From: Telopea speciosissima
Lineage: Eukaryota; Streptophyta; Magnoliopsida; Proteales; Proteaceae
Direction of reading: 5' to 3'
NCBI RefSeq assembly: GCF_018873765.1
Contig: NC_057922.1
Location: 39,824,321 to 39,888,320, forward strand
DNA length: 64,000 nucleotides
The position numbers were made by a program, and so were the translations under genes. How positions within the stretch are numbered: the stretch's first letter is position 1; every line of letters starts with the position of its first letter. The notes below the pieces were generated by a model, which was not told the DNA's origin, did not search any database, and saw only the letters and a program-made list of their open reading frames with translations. Shown piece by piece: positions 11,811 to 23,560 of this stretch.

Positions 11811-11829
11811 CTGCATCAACTGCTGTGTG

Positions 11830-12280
11830 AATTGAGGCCAAAGTCGGAATCGGATCGGCCAATTTGTATCAGTATCGGTTGAGACCAATACTGATTCTTG
11901 ACCGATCCCGTCTCAGTGGATCAGTACAAACAAGGGTAAAAATTAAAATTAAAAATCTCAATTTGGATTGGTAGAGACCGATATCGATTAGCAAAACCCA
12001 TGGTTTTAGCACATGGTATAGCATCAGGTATCAGTCACTTACGAAACCAATATGATACCGCTAAGGTATCGACAAGGATTGACCATATCTGATAAAATTG
12101 CCCTTGATTTCCCTTTAAAAGAAGTTATTTGACTATTTTACCCCTTATCCGTACCGTGTCAACGATACGATATCGACACAATATATGGATCGACCACAAT
12201 CGAAACCGTTACATATCGCCCCGATACGAGAGATATGATACCGATACATATCATGGATGATGCGATAATACCTAATACCA
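11830..12280. repeat. CGATA/TATCG-rich degenerate repeat in the core of M1
   Basis: Many near-palindromic words such as GATATGATACCGATACATATC. Similar text recurs at 61640-61800. No frame or gene is visible. Confidence 0.6.
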
Positions 12281-12575
12281 TGTTAAACACTCTAGTCAAA
12301 GCTTTCAAATTTAACTTTAACTTTAACTTCTACCCAAAAAAAATTAACTTTAGCGATTTGTAGTTAAGGTTTTAACACGATTGGGACATATCTTAATTAC
12401 CTATTTTAACTCAATCACGATTTATGAATTCCAAAAATAAAGGGAGAGAGCAAAAAGAAAAAAAAAAAATAGGGCAATGGAAGTTAACTCTCCGTTAATT
12501 GACATCAAACGTGGCTTTAGGAGAAGGTCATTGGAGAGGGATCCTCTTCAATGTCATTGGAGAGGATCCGGACTC

Positions 12576-12688
12576 TAAATTTATCATCACAATAATAGAA
12601 GAGACCTTTATCTCTTCTAGTTTTGATCTCAGCTAGCTGGAGACAATTTTCAAACTGGTAAGGTCTTAGAAGCAGTAGAAGATGAAAG
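12576..12688 (-). pseudogene. Gag fragment of gypsy element E between M1 and B
   Basis: On minus it encodes LSPA, then after a 4-base shift the RRDKGL..YYCDDKF segment that precedes the zinc knuckle in chromovirus gag. It ends at the M1 target site on one side and at GAAAG (12684-12688), the B target duplication, on the other. The upstream part of the same gag is at 45178-45933. Confidence 0.85.
12684..12688. repeat. Target site duplication GAAAG, left of copia B
   Basis: GAAAG immediately before the LTR start TGTTGGATTT. The same five bases follow the end of the 3' LTR at 45173-45177. Confidence 0.85.
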
Positions 12689-13288
12689 TGTTGGATTTAT
12701 GTGTTCATCAAACCCGGTTCGGTCCAGTTCAATCCAGTTTTACTTTGTATTGAACCTTTATACATTTTGATTTGATATTATCACATGCGATAAAACTTTT
12801 TGAGCATTATGTGTCCGTAAGTTTTACTTAAAATGGTAGTCACGACTAGGGTTTGGGTTGGGCATCCTTATCATTTCGTCGTCGCATTGTGTATGCCTAA
12901 ACATGTGATATCAGGGTACTCATGCGAGTACTCACATGATCGATGTGTGTATTGGTGAAGAATCTACTTTGTCAATTCCCTCATGTATTACTACAAGATG
13001 TAGGAAGGATAGACATGTGTCACCGACACCCTTTACCTGAGGGAACCCTGTCGCTGCAAAGTGTGATTGCATTCTTTGGTTCATCAATGACTATGACTCA
13101 AGTGACTCAAAGCCGGTGTTCTGGGAATGTGCGAACACTTTGTGAGTGAAGGAGTTACTCAACATGGTCACCACTGCCCGATTGGGGAACACCAAGATTG
13201 AGGTTGTCTGTGTATGGTCAGATCGGAATCTAGATCCAGTGCCATTTTGGAAATGGTTTTTACAAAACTTATTTTATATAAACTAAAT
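12689..13288 (+). repeat. 5' LTR of copia B, first part
   Basis: Starts TGTTGGATTTATGTG and aligns with 43497-44095 of the 3' LTR. It is cut by copia A after TAAAT (13284-13288). Confidence 0.87.
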
Positions 13289-15305
13289 TGTTGGGCACAT
13301 TGTGACCACAGAGTAGGTGTCGAGCTGTGTGGCACACTGGAGTGTGTTGTCATTGGTGTCAACACTCCAAATGGCAGTCTACAGGTGGCAGCCTACAGGT
13401 GTTGTATTTGGGTGGTGTCTAAATGACAGTCTACAGGTGTTGTATTTGGGTATTGTGTTTGGGTGGTGTTTCGACATGTTGCGATGGAAGCACCGAATGT
13501 TCATGACCATCATGTGTTCGACGTTGTGTCTTAGAGGAGGTTCAAAAATCCAAAATCCTACATAGTTTCTGTTTTGGTTGTTTTTATTTCAACAGTGGAA
13601 GCATCCACTTTAAAAATTTATTCCAGCCAATCCGTGAGTATTCAAGCAAAGTGATGTGAACGAGAAATGAAGAGGGATGAGTTCTTGTCTTCATGGAACC
13701 AATGGAGAGGTCATCTGAAGTCGGACGGAGAAGATATGATCGGAAAACCAAAATGTGTCTGATTTTGCATTTTTTGACGAAAATGGGGTTCATTGTGACC
13801 GGATTTTAAAGGGTTTGCCAATTTTTTTTGAGGTTTGAATGACTTCAGGAGCTAGTTCAACGAGTCCTCTTTCCAATGCCACAGACGACAACTTCATCAG
13901 AGCTCCGATGACGGAATGGTAGCCATTCTCCCGGAGAGCGTCAAATGAAGTTCTTTTTGTGTTGCAGAAGTGCTCTCTTAATGAAGATGTTCACCAGCCG
14001 TCGGATTTAGACAAGATCTAACGGCCATGGTTGAGTCTGGTTCCTATTGGTTTATTAGATGGGTTCATGGTATATTCACAATACACAAGAGTATTTATTT
14101 AAATCTACGGTCGTGATTGGTTGATGAAAGGAAAGATGGAGGGTCTAGATTGTTTAGGCGGATCTGATGGTTCTAATTTCTGCACATGCAAAATTGAGTT
14201 ACTTAAGTAGTGAAGCTTCATCTTGTCACAAGCTTCTTTCAACTGACGGTGAAGATCTAATCAAGTGCTCTCACTATTTCATCCAATGGATGTGACTTAA
14301 TCCACTTCCGTATGAAGCGGGCATACGAAACAACGACTCCAGATCTGATATGGTGCGTTCGTACAGGGCCATTCCGAGGGCCAGAATTTGATTAAGGGTT
14401 TTGAGGCATTTAATGCTCGAATCTTGAAAAACTTCGTGAAAGTGACCCCCATCGATTTTTTGAGAAGAACACAGAGACGAAGACGGATTTCAGTTCTGAG
14501 ATCTGAGTGGGAAGATATGAACAAACAGTGATGGAAGTGTTGTTCACGTGCTCCACGGAGTAGAGCCTGCTACCAGTGATCATCCAGGAGGTGTTCTTAT
14601 ATTCAGGAACGTGTTGGTTGCTCAGGGAGAGGTAGGCCACAGGCCCAAATCTTAAATTTGTATTTTGTGTTGGGTAATGTCATCTATTACCTGGGATAGG
14701 GTTTTGAACACTGCACGGGTTGGGAAATTATTTGTTTATCTTTGATTGATTGTAATACCAGGGGATTGCTGCCCATTTGGTCATTCGGGTAGTTGCCTTA
14801 GCCTTTCATGTTCATTGAGGGTTGAAGCAAGGGTGGAGGGAACCCTTGATTGTATTATTTTGCAGGGAATTTTATAGTGAATGAATACCCAGTGAGGGTA
14901 GCCCAGTGAGGGCACATCCGTGGACGTAGGAGTTGCACATTGTAACTACCGAACCACGTTAAATTGTGTCTTGTGCTATTTATTTTTGCATTATTTTGAA
15001 GTGCGTGGTTTACAGAGTGGGTGTGCACAACCTGGTAGACCCGGCCACATCATGGTGCGAGGTGGGTGTGCATGTGACTGATCCGACAAAATTGAGTTTG
15101 CTTCAACCAGCTGTGTGTTTGTGTGTGTGTGCAAGCTTTCGACACTAGACATTATTTACTCAAATCAGTTTTGAAGACAGACTCAGTGGGAATTTTATTC
15201 AGATCATCTTAGAATCGTCCTCAGTATTCACAGGTTGAATCAAAGTTGGATCGATTTCATTAACACTGATTCACCCCCCCTCTCAGTGTTCACCTGGGAA
15301 CAACA
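13289..15305 (+). repeat. 5' LTR of copia A
   Basis: 2017 bp, TGTTGGGCAC...GGGAACAACA. Near 13370-13470 it holds short tandem units (GCAGTCTACAGGTG, GTTGTATTTGGGTGGTGT). Here they carry one more TTGGGT-type unit than the 3' LTR, which accounts for most of the length difference. Confidence 0.93.
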
Positions 15306-15307
15306 AG

Positions 15308-15319
15308 TGATATCAGAGC
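15308..15319 (+). promoter_or_regulatory. Primer binding site of copia A (initiator tRNA-Met type)
   Basis: TGATATCAGAGC, one base from the common TGGTATCAGAGC, two bases after the LTR end. Confidence 0.88.
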
Positions 15320-15376
15320 AAGGTTCCCCAGCATTGAGAGTTTTACAGCTCCGGGTATCAATTTGAGAGGACAGAG

Positions 15377-17329
15377 ATGTCTACTTCTGAGTATACACAG
15401 AGTCATAGTAGAGCACCGTATTTTGATGGATCAAACTACAAATTTTGAAAAATAAAAATGAATGCTTACCTCATGGCACAAGGGTATGATGTTTGGCTCA
15501 GTGTGAAAGAAGGCTACACAATATCTGAGACAACTCTGACTGACATAGCTGAAAAGAAAAAGGCAAAGAATAATGCAAAGACAACCAATGCCTTGATGAG
15601 CGCATTGTCTGACACTGAATTTGCAAGGGTAATTGGTTGTACTTCAGCCAAAGAAATTTAGAAAAAGCTACAAAGCATATATGAAGGGGATGACAGCATT
15701 CGAGAAGCCAAGCTACAACACCGTGGGGAAAAATTTGAGAGTCTCAAGATGAGTAGTGAAGAGACCATTGAAAATTACATGATCCATGTAAATGAAGTTG
15801 TTAACTCAATACGAGGCCTTGGTGAAGATATTAAAGATGCAGTGGTGGTGAAGAAAGTGTTGAGGTCGCTCCCAGACATTTACAATCCTAAAGTATCTGT
15901 CATTGAAGAATCTGCCAACTTAGATAATTTGGGCATAGATGACTTACACGGTAGGTTGACCGCATATGAGATGAGAATGGTCAAGAATAAGTCAATGAAA
16001 AAAGAAGCCGCCTTTAAGGCTATAAGTAAGTTGAAAATAAAAGAGGAAAGTGATGATGAAGACTCTGATGACGAGTTACTTGCCTACCTGACTCGAAAAT
16101 TCAAGAAAATACAAGAGTAAATTACCTCTAAAATGTTTCAGTTGTGGAGGTATAGGACACTTTGCCTCCAAGTGTCCAAAGAGAAAAGAAGAAAATGATT
16201 CTGATGATGATGAAAGCGAAAATGCTTCTAGAAGATCTTTCAAGTAAGGGAAGAAAAAATTTATTCCCAAGAAAAATAATTTTTGCAAAAAGAGTTTAAT
16301 TTCCAAGGAAGATTACTCCTCCGAAGAAGATGAATCCATAGATGAAAATTCAGAAGATGAGTCAACCGAGCTACTTTTTATGACCATTGAGACCAAAATA
16401 CAAGATGGAATGGAGAATGAGATGAAGAGGCAGAGTGTGACCTAAAGGGTGAGCTAATATCGGCCTTGAAAGACTTAAAAGCCGAAGAGAAAAAGAATAA
16501 GAAGCTCTCCAAGAAGCTTGATGAGGCCATTGAGTTCATTGCTAATATGAGGCTCACTATTGAAGAAAATCAAAAGATTACCGAAGACATGAGTCATAGA
16601 ATAGCCACCAAATCTCAAGAGTGTTCTAAACTCGAAGAATAAGTTGTGGTATTGAGAGCACAATTTGATGAGATGAAGAGAAAATTGGAACTACAAATTT
16701 CCAATCCATCTATCACTATTCTCCAGCCTAGTGAGAAAAATGGAAGCAGTTCCACATCTGAAAATGAAAGTTCAGCATTAAGCAAGAAAGATGAAAATAT
16801 TCTTAATGAAATTCTTGAATTTTAAAAGCCCACTTCTATCAAGTTTGGTTTGGATTTTGATCATAGAAATGCATCAAAGCAAGCTCTTGCTATTAAAGAA
16901 TTGAGTATGGCTGAAAATCCGGTGAAGTTTGTTAAAGAAAAAAAAAAATCTTTTCAGTTCAAAGCTACTCCAAACAAGAGATCAGTATCTCAAAAGAAGT
17001 CAAAACCAGTTGATCAAGATGGGTTTACTCTTGTTGGTTCACAGAAATTTGGAAGAGGTAGAAGACAAACTCAAAATATTTTTCATGGGTATTGTTTTGG
17101 GTGTAATTCTTATGGACATAGAGTGGTTGATTGTAGAAAGAAGACCAAGCCTACTATGGTGACAACCAACAACAAGTTTGCTTCTTTGATGAAAGAAGGA
17201 ATTGAGTGCTACCGGTGTTATAAGGTTGGTCATCTAGCAAGGAATTGTAATACACTACTTCCATCTCAGATAAGAAACTTGAAGACTCCAAAAAGAAGCT
17301 CAGGAAATAAAATTCATAACAGTAGCTGA
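15377..17329 (+). pseudogene. Gag of copia A (broken)
   Basis: Structural protein of the retrotransposon particle. It starts at ATG 15377 (MSTSEYTQ), reads APYFDGSNYKF, then TGA where W is expected (15446), and KIKMNAYLMAQGYDVW. The UBN2-type core follows with KKLQSIYEGD, ETIENYM and VVKKVLRSLPD. Three CX2CX4HX4C knuckles are visible: CFSCGGIGHFASKC (16134-16175), CFGCNSYGHRVVDC (about 17093) and CYRCYKVGHLARNC (about 17207). Between the first and second lies a long acidic, K/E-rich stretch (16200-16830) likely to form coiled coil, with stops near 16245, 16443, 16640 and 16825. The start was chosen because it is the first ATG after the primer site in the frame of the conserved core. Confidence 0.9.
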
Positions 17330-17339
17330 AAAAGCTGTT

Positions 17340-20300
17340 TGGAAGGAGAAGAAAAATAAATCAAATGAAAGCAAGTCACTTATGGTTGGAACCGCTTTCA
17401 AGGCTCGTAGTCAACCATCTCCATTGATTTTAGATAGTAGTTGCTCTACTCATATGACCATTGACAAAGAATGATTTCTTAGTATTAATGAGATGGATGG
17501 TGGTTCGGTGAAATTCGGTAATGATGGTGGAGCCAAAATTGAAGGCAAGGGCACGGTGAAAATCAATCAAGGCAAGTTCAAGTCAAATAATGTTCTCTAT
17601 GTTAATGGGCTAAAACATAATATCTCTTAAGGGTCAGTCAACTATGTGACAATGGTTATGAAGTTATTTTCTCCAAAGAAGGTTTTGTAGTGAAGAAGAG
17701 CGGTAATGGCAAGAAGATTGCTCATGGCTCAAGGACAGCTGGACATTTATATGTTCTTTCAGAAAATAATGAAAATAATTGCATGATGAGTCAAGTAGAT
17801 GAGAATCAATTATGGCACCGGCGACTTGGTCACATTAACTTCAAGAACATAAGAAACTTGAGTACAAGAACGGCTGTGAGAGATTTACCAAAAATCAAGA
17901 CTCCTCTAAATCATGTTTGCTCATCTTGTCAAAGAGGGAAGCAAACCCGTGCTACTTACAAGTCCAAGGAGTATCACTCAAGCAAGCGATTGGACCTCAT
18001 CCACACCGACTTATGTGGACCAATGAGGACTCAAGCAATTGGTGGCGAAAGGTATTTCATACTTTTTATTGATGATTTTTCCCGCATGACTTGGGTTATG
18101 TTCTTAAAAGAGAAAACAGAGACTCTTGATTGTTTGAAGGCATTCAAGAAGAGGGTAGAGAATGAAACTGGCAGGACCATAAAGTGCATAAGATCTGATC
18201 AAGGAAAAGAGTTCACCTGGAACTTGTTTTTTGGATTTTGCAGTGATCATGGCATCTGGCTCCAACACTCGGTAGTAAAAACCCCTCAACAAAATGGGGT
18301 TGTTGAAAGAAAGAATAGGACTGTGCAAGAAATGGCAAGAACAATGCTCATAGAGAATAATGTACCAAGGAGATTTTGGAGAGAGGCAGTATATATGGCT
18401 GTCCACCTTCAGAATAGGTGTTTGTTTCGACCACATGAAGATAAGACACCATATGAGTTTTGGTTCAAAAGAAAAGCCACAGTTAGATATTTTCGAGTTT
18501 TTGGGAGTAAATGTTTTATCAAGAGAAAAGATGACAACCTAGGGAAATTTGAAGACCGTGCTGATGAAGGTATTTTCTTGGGTTGCTCATCTAGAAGCAA
18601 AGCTTACCGGTGTTACAACAAGAGACTATGCAAAGTGGTAGAGACTTCAGATGTAAAGGTTGATGAACACTTGTCCCACTCCAAACCAATAGAGCCAGTA
18701 GATCAAACTTTTGAGGAGTTTGATGATGATGAAGTTGTAGAAGGTCAGAATCGTGATGATGAAATAGTTGAGATTGGAAAAAAGTCAGACACAGATAGTG
18801 GTGCCCCTGAGACTAACACAGAGATAGAGAGAGATGGCAGACCAAAAGATGGAAAGTGGCCGAGAGTTCATCCTCCACATTAGGCTCTTGGAGATCCAAA
18901 AGCAGAAGGTATGCAGACTAGGAAAAGAGTAGCTGCTACATATTTCCTTGCTTTCACAAGTTGAGCCCAAGTCAGTTGGGGAGGCATGCAAGGATGAGCA
19001 TTGGGTCAAGGCAATGAATGAAGAGTTGGATCAAATTGAAAAGAATGATACATGGGATTTGGTTCCAAGGCCTAGTGACAAGAATGTGATCGGCACCAAA
19101 TGGGTCATCCGTAACAAGTTGAATGAAGATGGCAAAGTAGTGAGAAATAAAGCAAGATTGGTTTGCAAAGGGTATGCTCAAGTTGAAGGGATCGACTTTG
19201 ATGAAACTTTTGCTCCAGTGACGAGGCTTGAATCCATTCGTATGTTCTTGGCTTTCGCAACATTTCAAGGCTTCAAAGATAATCAAATGGATGTCTAGTC
19301 TGCCTTCCTCAATGGTACCTTAGAAGAAGAAGTTTACATTGAGCAACCGGACGGAATTCAAATAGGTGATGATCCGGACAAAGTTTGCAAACTCAAGAAA
19401 GCCCTGTATGGATTGAAACAAGCTCCCAGAGCTTGGTACTCAAGGTTGGATGGCTACCTACAACAGCTTGGTTTTCGGAAAGGAGTTGTGGATAGTAACT
19501 TGTATGTGATGTCAGATAACCATAAACAGCTGATTGTTGTTGTTTATGTTGATGATATAATCTTTGGAGGTCGTCATGATGATATTTGCAAGGAGTTTGC
19601 CACCAAGATGAAAACCGAGTTTGAGATGTCAATGCTAGGTGAGATGTCTTATTTTCTTGGTCTACAGGTGCTTCAAAGGAAGGATGGAATCTTTATGTCA
19701 CAGTTGAAATATATTAAAGAGATGTTGAAACGATTTATGATGGAGGATTGTAAACCTATGAGTACACCAATGACAGTTGGCTGTAAGTTAAGCAAGATAG
19801 ATGAGTCTGCTTCAATTGACCAGACATTGTATAGATCCATGATCAGCAGCCTACTGTACCTCACAGTGTCTAGACCGGATATTCTGCAGGCAGTTTGCAT
19901 GGTTGCCAGGTTTCAAGCTGCACCAAAAGAGACACACCTCATGGCAGTGAAGAGGATCTTCAGGTACTTGAAGTCCACCATGGATTATGGTCTATGGTAT
20001 CCAAGGTCACCACAGTTTACATTGACAGCTTATTCTGATGCTGACTGGGCAAGGAGTGTGGATGATAGAAAAAGTACAAGTGGTGGTGCGTTCTTTTTGG
20101 GAGAAAGCCTTGTGGCATGGCATAGCAAAAAATAAGAATCGGTTTCACTTTCTACATCTAAAGCGGAATACATAGCTGCAGCAACTACTTGTACTCAGAT
20201 TCTTTGGATGAGGCGACAGATTGCAGACTTTGGTATTCAGTGCAATGATCTGATTCCTATCTTTTGTGACAATATCAGTGCAATTAGCATTTCCAAGAAT

Positions 20301-20462
20301 CCGGTGCAACACTCCCGCACCAAGCACATAGACATTCGCTATCATTTCTTAAAGGAACAGGTTACAGATAATAAGATCAAGCTTGAGTTTGTTCCCACTT
20401 CAGACCAGGTTGCTGATATCTTTACGAAGCCTCTACCTAAGGAGACTTTTGAGCAATTGTGA
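17340..20462 (+). pseudogene. Pol of copia A: protease, integrase, RT, RNase H (broken)
   Basis: The protease block LDSSCSTHM lies near 17430 (usual DSG is DSS). The integrase zinc region has LWHRRLGHINF and CSSCQRGK (17810-17945). The core has IHTDLCGP, IRSDQGKEF and QNGVVERKNR (18000-18320), followed by the long open frame to 18883. RT (18990-19790) has GTKWVIRNKLNEDG, FAPVTRLESIR, LYGLKQAPRAWY and YVDD at about 19547. RNase H has YSDADWA, STSKAEYIAA and FCDN and ends VADIFTKPLPKETF at 20462. Breaks seen: stops at about 17474 and 17630, a stop/shift at 18883-18948, TAG at 19297, and TAA at 20133. The integrase-before-RT order defines copia. Confidence 0.94.
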
Positions 20463-20588
20463 GTCAAACTCGGAGTGGTTGCTACTCCTTCTCAATAGAT
20501 GGTATCGAGATAGGGGGAGTTCCCTGCCCTTTGGTCTTGTTAACAAAGGGGGAGAGACTGCATGCATGTTCGTGTTGCCAACAATTCC

Positions 20589-20600
20589 AAAGGGGGAGAT
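20589..20600 (+). promoter_or_regulatory. Polypurine tract of copia A
   Basis: AAAGGGGGAGAT directly before the 3' LTR; it would prime plus-strand DNA synthesis. Confidence 0.88.
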
Positions 20601-22605
20601 TGTTGGGCACATTGTGAACACAGAGTAGGTGTCGAGCTGTGTGGCACACTGGAGTGTGTTGTCATTGTTGTCAACACTCCAAATGGCAGTCCACAGGTGG
20701 CAGCCTACAGGTGTTGTATTTGGGTGGTGTCCAAATGGCAGTCTACAGGTGTTGTATTTGGGTGGTGTTTCAACATGTTCCGACGGAAGCACTGAATGTT
20801 CACGACCATCATGTGTTCGACGTTGTGTCTTAGAGGAGGTTCAAAAATCCAAAATCCTACATAGTTTCTGTTTTGGATGTTTTTATTTCAACAGTGGAAC
20901 CGTCCACTTTAAAAATTTATTCCAGCCAATCCGTGAGGATTCAAGCAAAGTGATGTGAACGAGAAATGAAGAGGGATGAGTTCTTGTCTTTATGGAACCA
21001 ACGGCGAGGTCATCTGAAGTCGGACAGAGAAGATATGACCAGAAAACCAAAATGTGTCTGATTTTGCATTTTTCTACGAAAATGGGGTTCATTGTGGCCA
21101 GATTTTAAAGGGTTTGCCAACTTTTTTTTTGAGGTTTGAATGACTTCAGGAGCTAGTTCAACGAGTCCTCTTTCCAATGCCACAGACGACACCTTCATCA
21201 GAGCTCCGATGACGGAATGGCAGCCATTCTCCTGGAGAGCGTCAAATGAAGTTCTTTTTGTGTTGCAGAAGTGCTCTCTTAATGAAGATGTTCAGCAGCC
21301 GTCGGGTTTAGACAAGATCTAACGGCCATGGTTGAGTCTGGTTCCTATTGGTCTATTAGATGGGTTCATGGTATATTCACAATACACAAGAGTATTTATT
21401 TAAATCTACGGTCGTGATTGGTTGCTGAAAGGAAGGATGGAGGGTCGACATTGTTTAGGCGGATCTGATGGTTCTAATTTCTGCACATGCAAAATTGAGT
21501 TACTTAAGTAGCGACGCGTCATCTTGTCACGAGCTTCTTTCAACTGACGGTGAAGATCTAATCAGGTGCTCTCACTATTTCATCCAACGGATGTGACTTA
21601 ATCCACTTCCGTATAAAGCGGGCATACGAAACAACGACTCCAGATTCGATCTGGTGCGTTCGTACAGGGCCAATCCAAGGGTCAGAATTTGATTAAGGGT
21701 TTTGAGGTACTTAATGCTCGAATCTTGAAAAACTTCGTGAGAGTGACCCCCATCGATTTTTTGAGAGGAACACAGAGGAGAAGACGGATTTCAGTTCTGA
21801 TATCTGAGTGGGAAGATATGAACAAACAGTGATGGAAGTGTTGTACACGTGCTCCACGGAGTAGAGCCTGCTGCCAGTGATTGTCCAGGAGGTCTTCCTA
21901 TATTCAGGAACGTGTTGGTTGCTCAGGGAGAGGTAGGCCACATCCCCAAATCTTAAATTTATATTTTGTGTTGGATAATGTCATGTATTACCTGGGTTAG
22001 GGTTTTGAACACTGCACGAGTTGAGGGATTATTTGTTTATCTTTGATTGATTGTAATACCAGTGGGTTGCTGTCCATTTGGTCATTCGGGTAGTTGCCCT
22101 AGCCTTTCATGTTCATTGGGGGTTGAAGCAAGGGTGGAGGGAACCCTTGATTTTATTGTTTTGCAAGGAATTTTATAGTGAATGAATACCCAGTGAGGAT
22201 AGCCCAGTGAGGGTACATCCGTGGACATAGGAGTTGCACACTGCAACTATCGAACCACGTTAAATTGTGTGTCTTGTGCTATTTATTTTTACATTATTTT
22301 GAAGTGCGTGGTTTATAGAGTGGGTGTGCACAACCTGGTAGACCCGGCCACATCGTGATGCGAGGTGGGTGTGCATGCGACTAATCTGACAAAATTGAGT
22401 TTGCTCCAGCCAGCTGTGTGTTTGTGTGTGTGCAAGCTTTCGACACTAGACATTATTTACTCAAATCAATTTTGAAGACAGACTCAGTGGAAATTTTATT
22501 CAGATCATCTCAGAATCATTCTCAGTATTCACAAGTTGAATCAAAGTTGGATCGATTTCATTAACCCTGATTCACCCCCCTCTCAGTGTCCACCTGGGAA
22601 CAACA
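20601..22605 (+). repeat. 3' LTR of copia A
   Basis: 2005 bp, same ends as the 5' LTR and only scattered substitutions by eye. Confidence 0.93.
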
Positions 22606-23560
22606 TAAAATAATAGATTATATGTAGTTATTTGAATAAAGTGTTTTATCGTATTTTACGGGACCCGATCAAATACACAAACACTCTTATATGGATATGT
22701 ATTATGGAATGGGGTTTGACAGTACAAGTGTACATGTCCTAGATTCCACAATGATGGTGTTGATCAGTGGGGGGCATTGTACATGATAATTTATTATCAT
22801 GTAAGGAGTTATTTTGAATTTGCTAAAATAATTGGTTCTTTATTTAATTAATGGATTTGATGCTAATTGTAATTATCCATAAATTAAATAAAGTAATTAA
22901 TTATATCATTTCCTATTAGATTCTGCTTCTTCACCAATTAGAAGCACTTTGTATTTAAACAGAACTGCCAAACAGAGAGAAAGAGAGAGTCTGACTCTCA
23001 CTGAGATTTTATTTTCCCATCTAGGGTTTTAAAAAACCCTAACATTATATATTCAGCCAAAAAACACAGAGGGGGCAGTGCTCCACGTTTTTCACTGCCC
23101 CCCCTCTTGGATGTTTTCGGCCTCCCCTCTGTCTCTTGTGATCTCTTCTTCTCCTTCTTCTTGCTCTCTACTTTGTTTGAGAGTTAGGGTTTCGAAAACC
23201 CAGATCTACTTGAAGAACTGAAGAGCATCTAGGATTGGCTTGAAGAACCTTGACTGCACCATTGGAGGTTCAGATCTGTTTTCTTAGAGTGCTCATCGGA
23301 GGAAGAACCATTGTCAATTGGAGGAGCAACACTTGAGGCTCATCAGGTTAGCAATTCTATGTTCATTCCTATTATTCTAATTATTGATTATTCATGGGAT
23401 GTGAAAGTAACTTGAATCGATTATTTTCTGTTGTGTATTCGGGTATGGGATGGATCCCTCTTTCCATGGGATGGAATAGAGATGAATTTTCCATCTCTTT
23501 TGGATTCTATAATTTCATGGAACACAAAAGAAAAGGACAGGGCATTGGTTTATTAGTGTT
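22606..23560 (+). repeat. 5' LTR of copia B, second part
   Basis: Resumes TAAAATAATAGATTATATG exactly where copia A ends. It aligns with 44090-44995 of the 3' LTR (poly-GTAATTAATTATATC block, GCAGTGCTCCACG, GATGGATCCCTCTTTCC, GGGCATTGGTTTAT). Similarity to the 3' LTR stops near 23555. Confidence 0.83.

Larger units (their letters stand above)
11283..12575. mobile_element. Mutator-like non-autonomous element M1 with long inverted repeats
   Basis: The ends are GAGTCCGGATCC at 11283 and GGATCCGGACTC at 12575. The terminal inverted repeats extend about 190 bp: GGAATTCATAAATCGTGATT near 11450 is mirrored near 12430, and runs of pyrimidine/purine pair between. The flanks TGATTTTGT (11274-11282) and TAAATTTAT (12576-12584) agree at 6 of 9 positions; two of the three differences are G to A. 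Removing the insert plus one 9-mer brings the two halves of the E gag zinc knuckle back in frame, which is strong support. No transposase is seen. The left repeat has a local 22-bp duplication (GCCTCGTTTGATG...) at about 11316-11369. Confidence 0.85.
13289..22605 (+). mobile_element. Ty1/copia element A (SIRE-like), nearly complete, 9.3 kb
   Basis: Complete structure: 5' LTR 13289-15305, primer site 15308-15319, gag, pol in the copia order (protease, integrase, RT, RNase H), polypurine tract 20589-20600, 3' LTR 20601-22605. The LTRs are about 2 kb and very similar, both running TGTTGGGCACATTGTGA...GGGAACAACA, so this is one of the younger insertions. It lies in the 5' LTR of B; the flanks TAAAT (13284-13288) and TAAAA (22606-22610) are an imperfect 5-bp duplication. 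Long LTRs, a gag with several knuckles and the AAAGGGGGAGAT tract suggest the SIRE lineage (inference). Several stops make it non-autonomous. There is no env-like ORF after RNase H. Confidence 0.93.
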
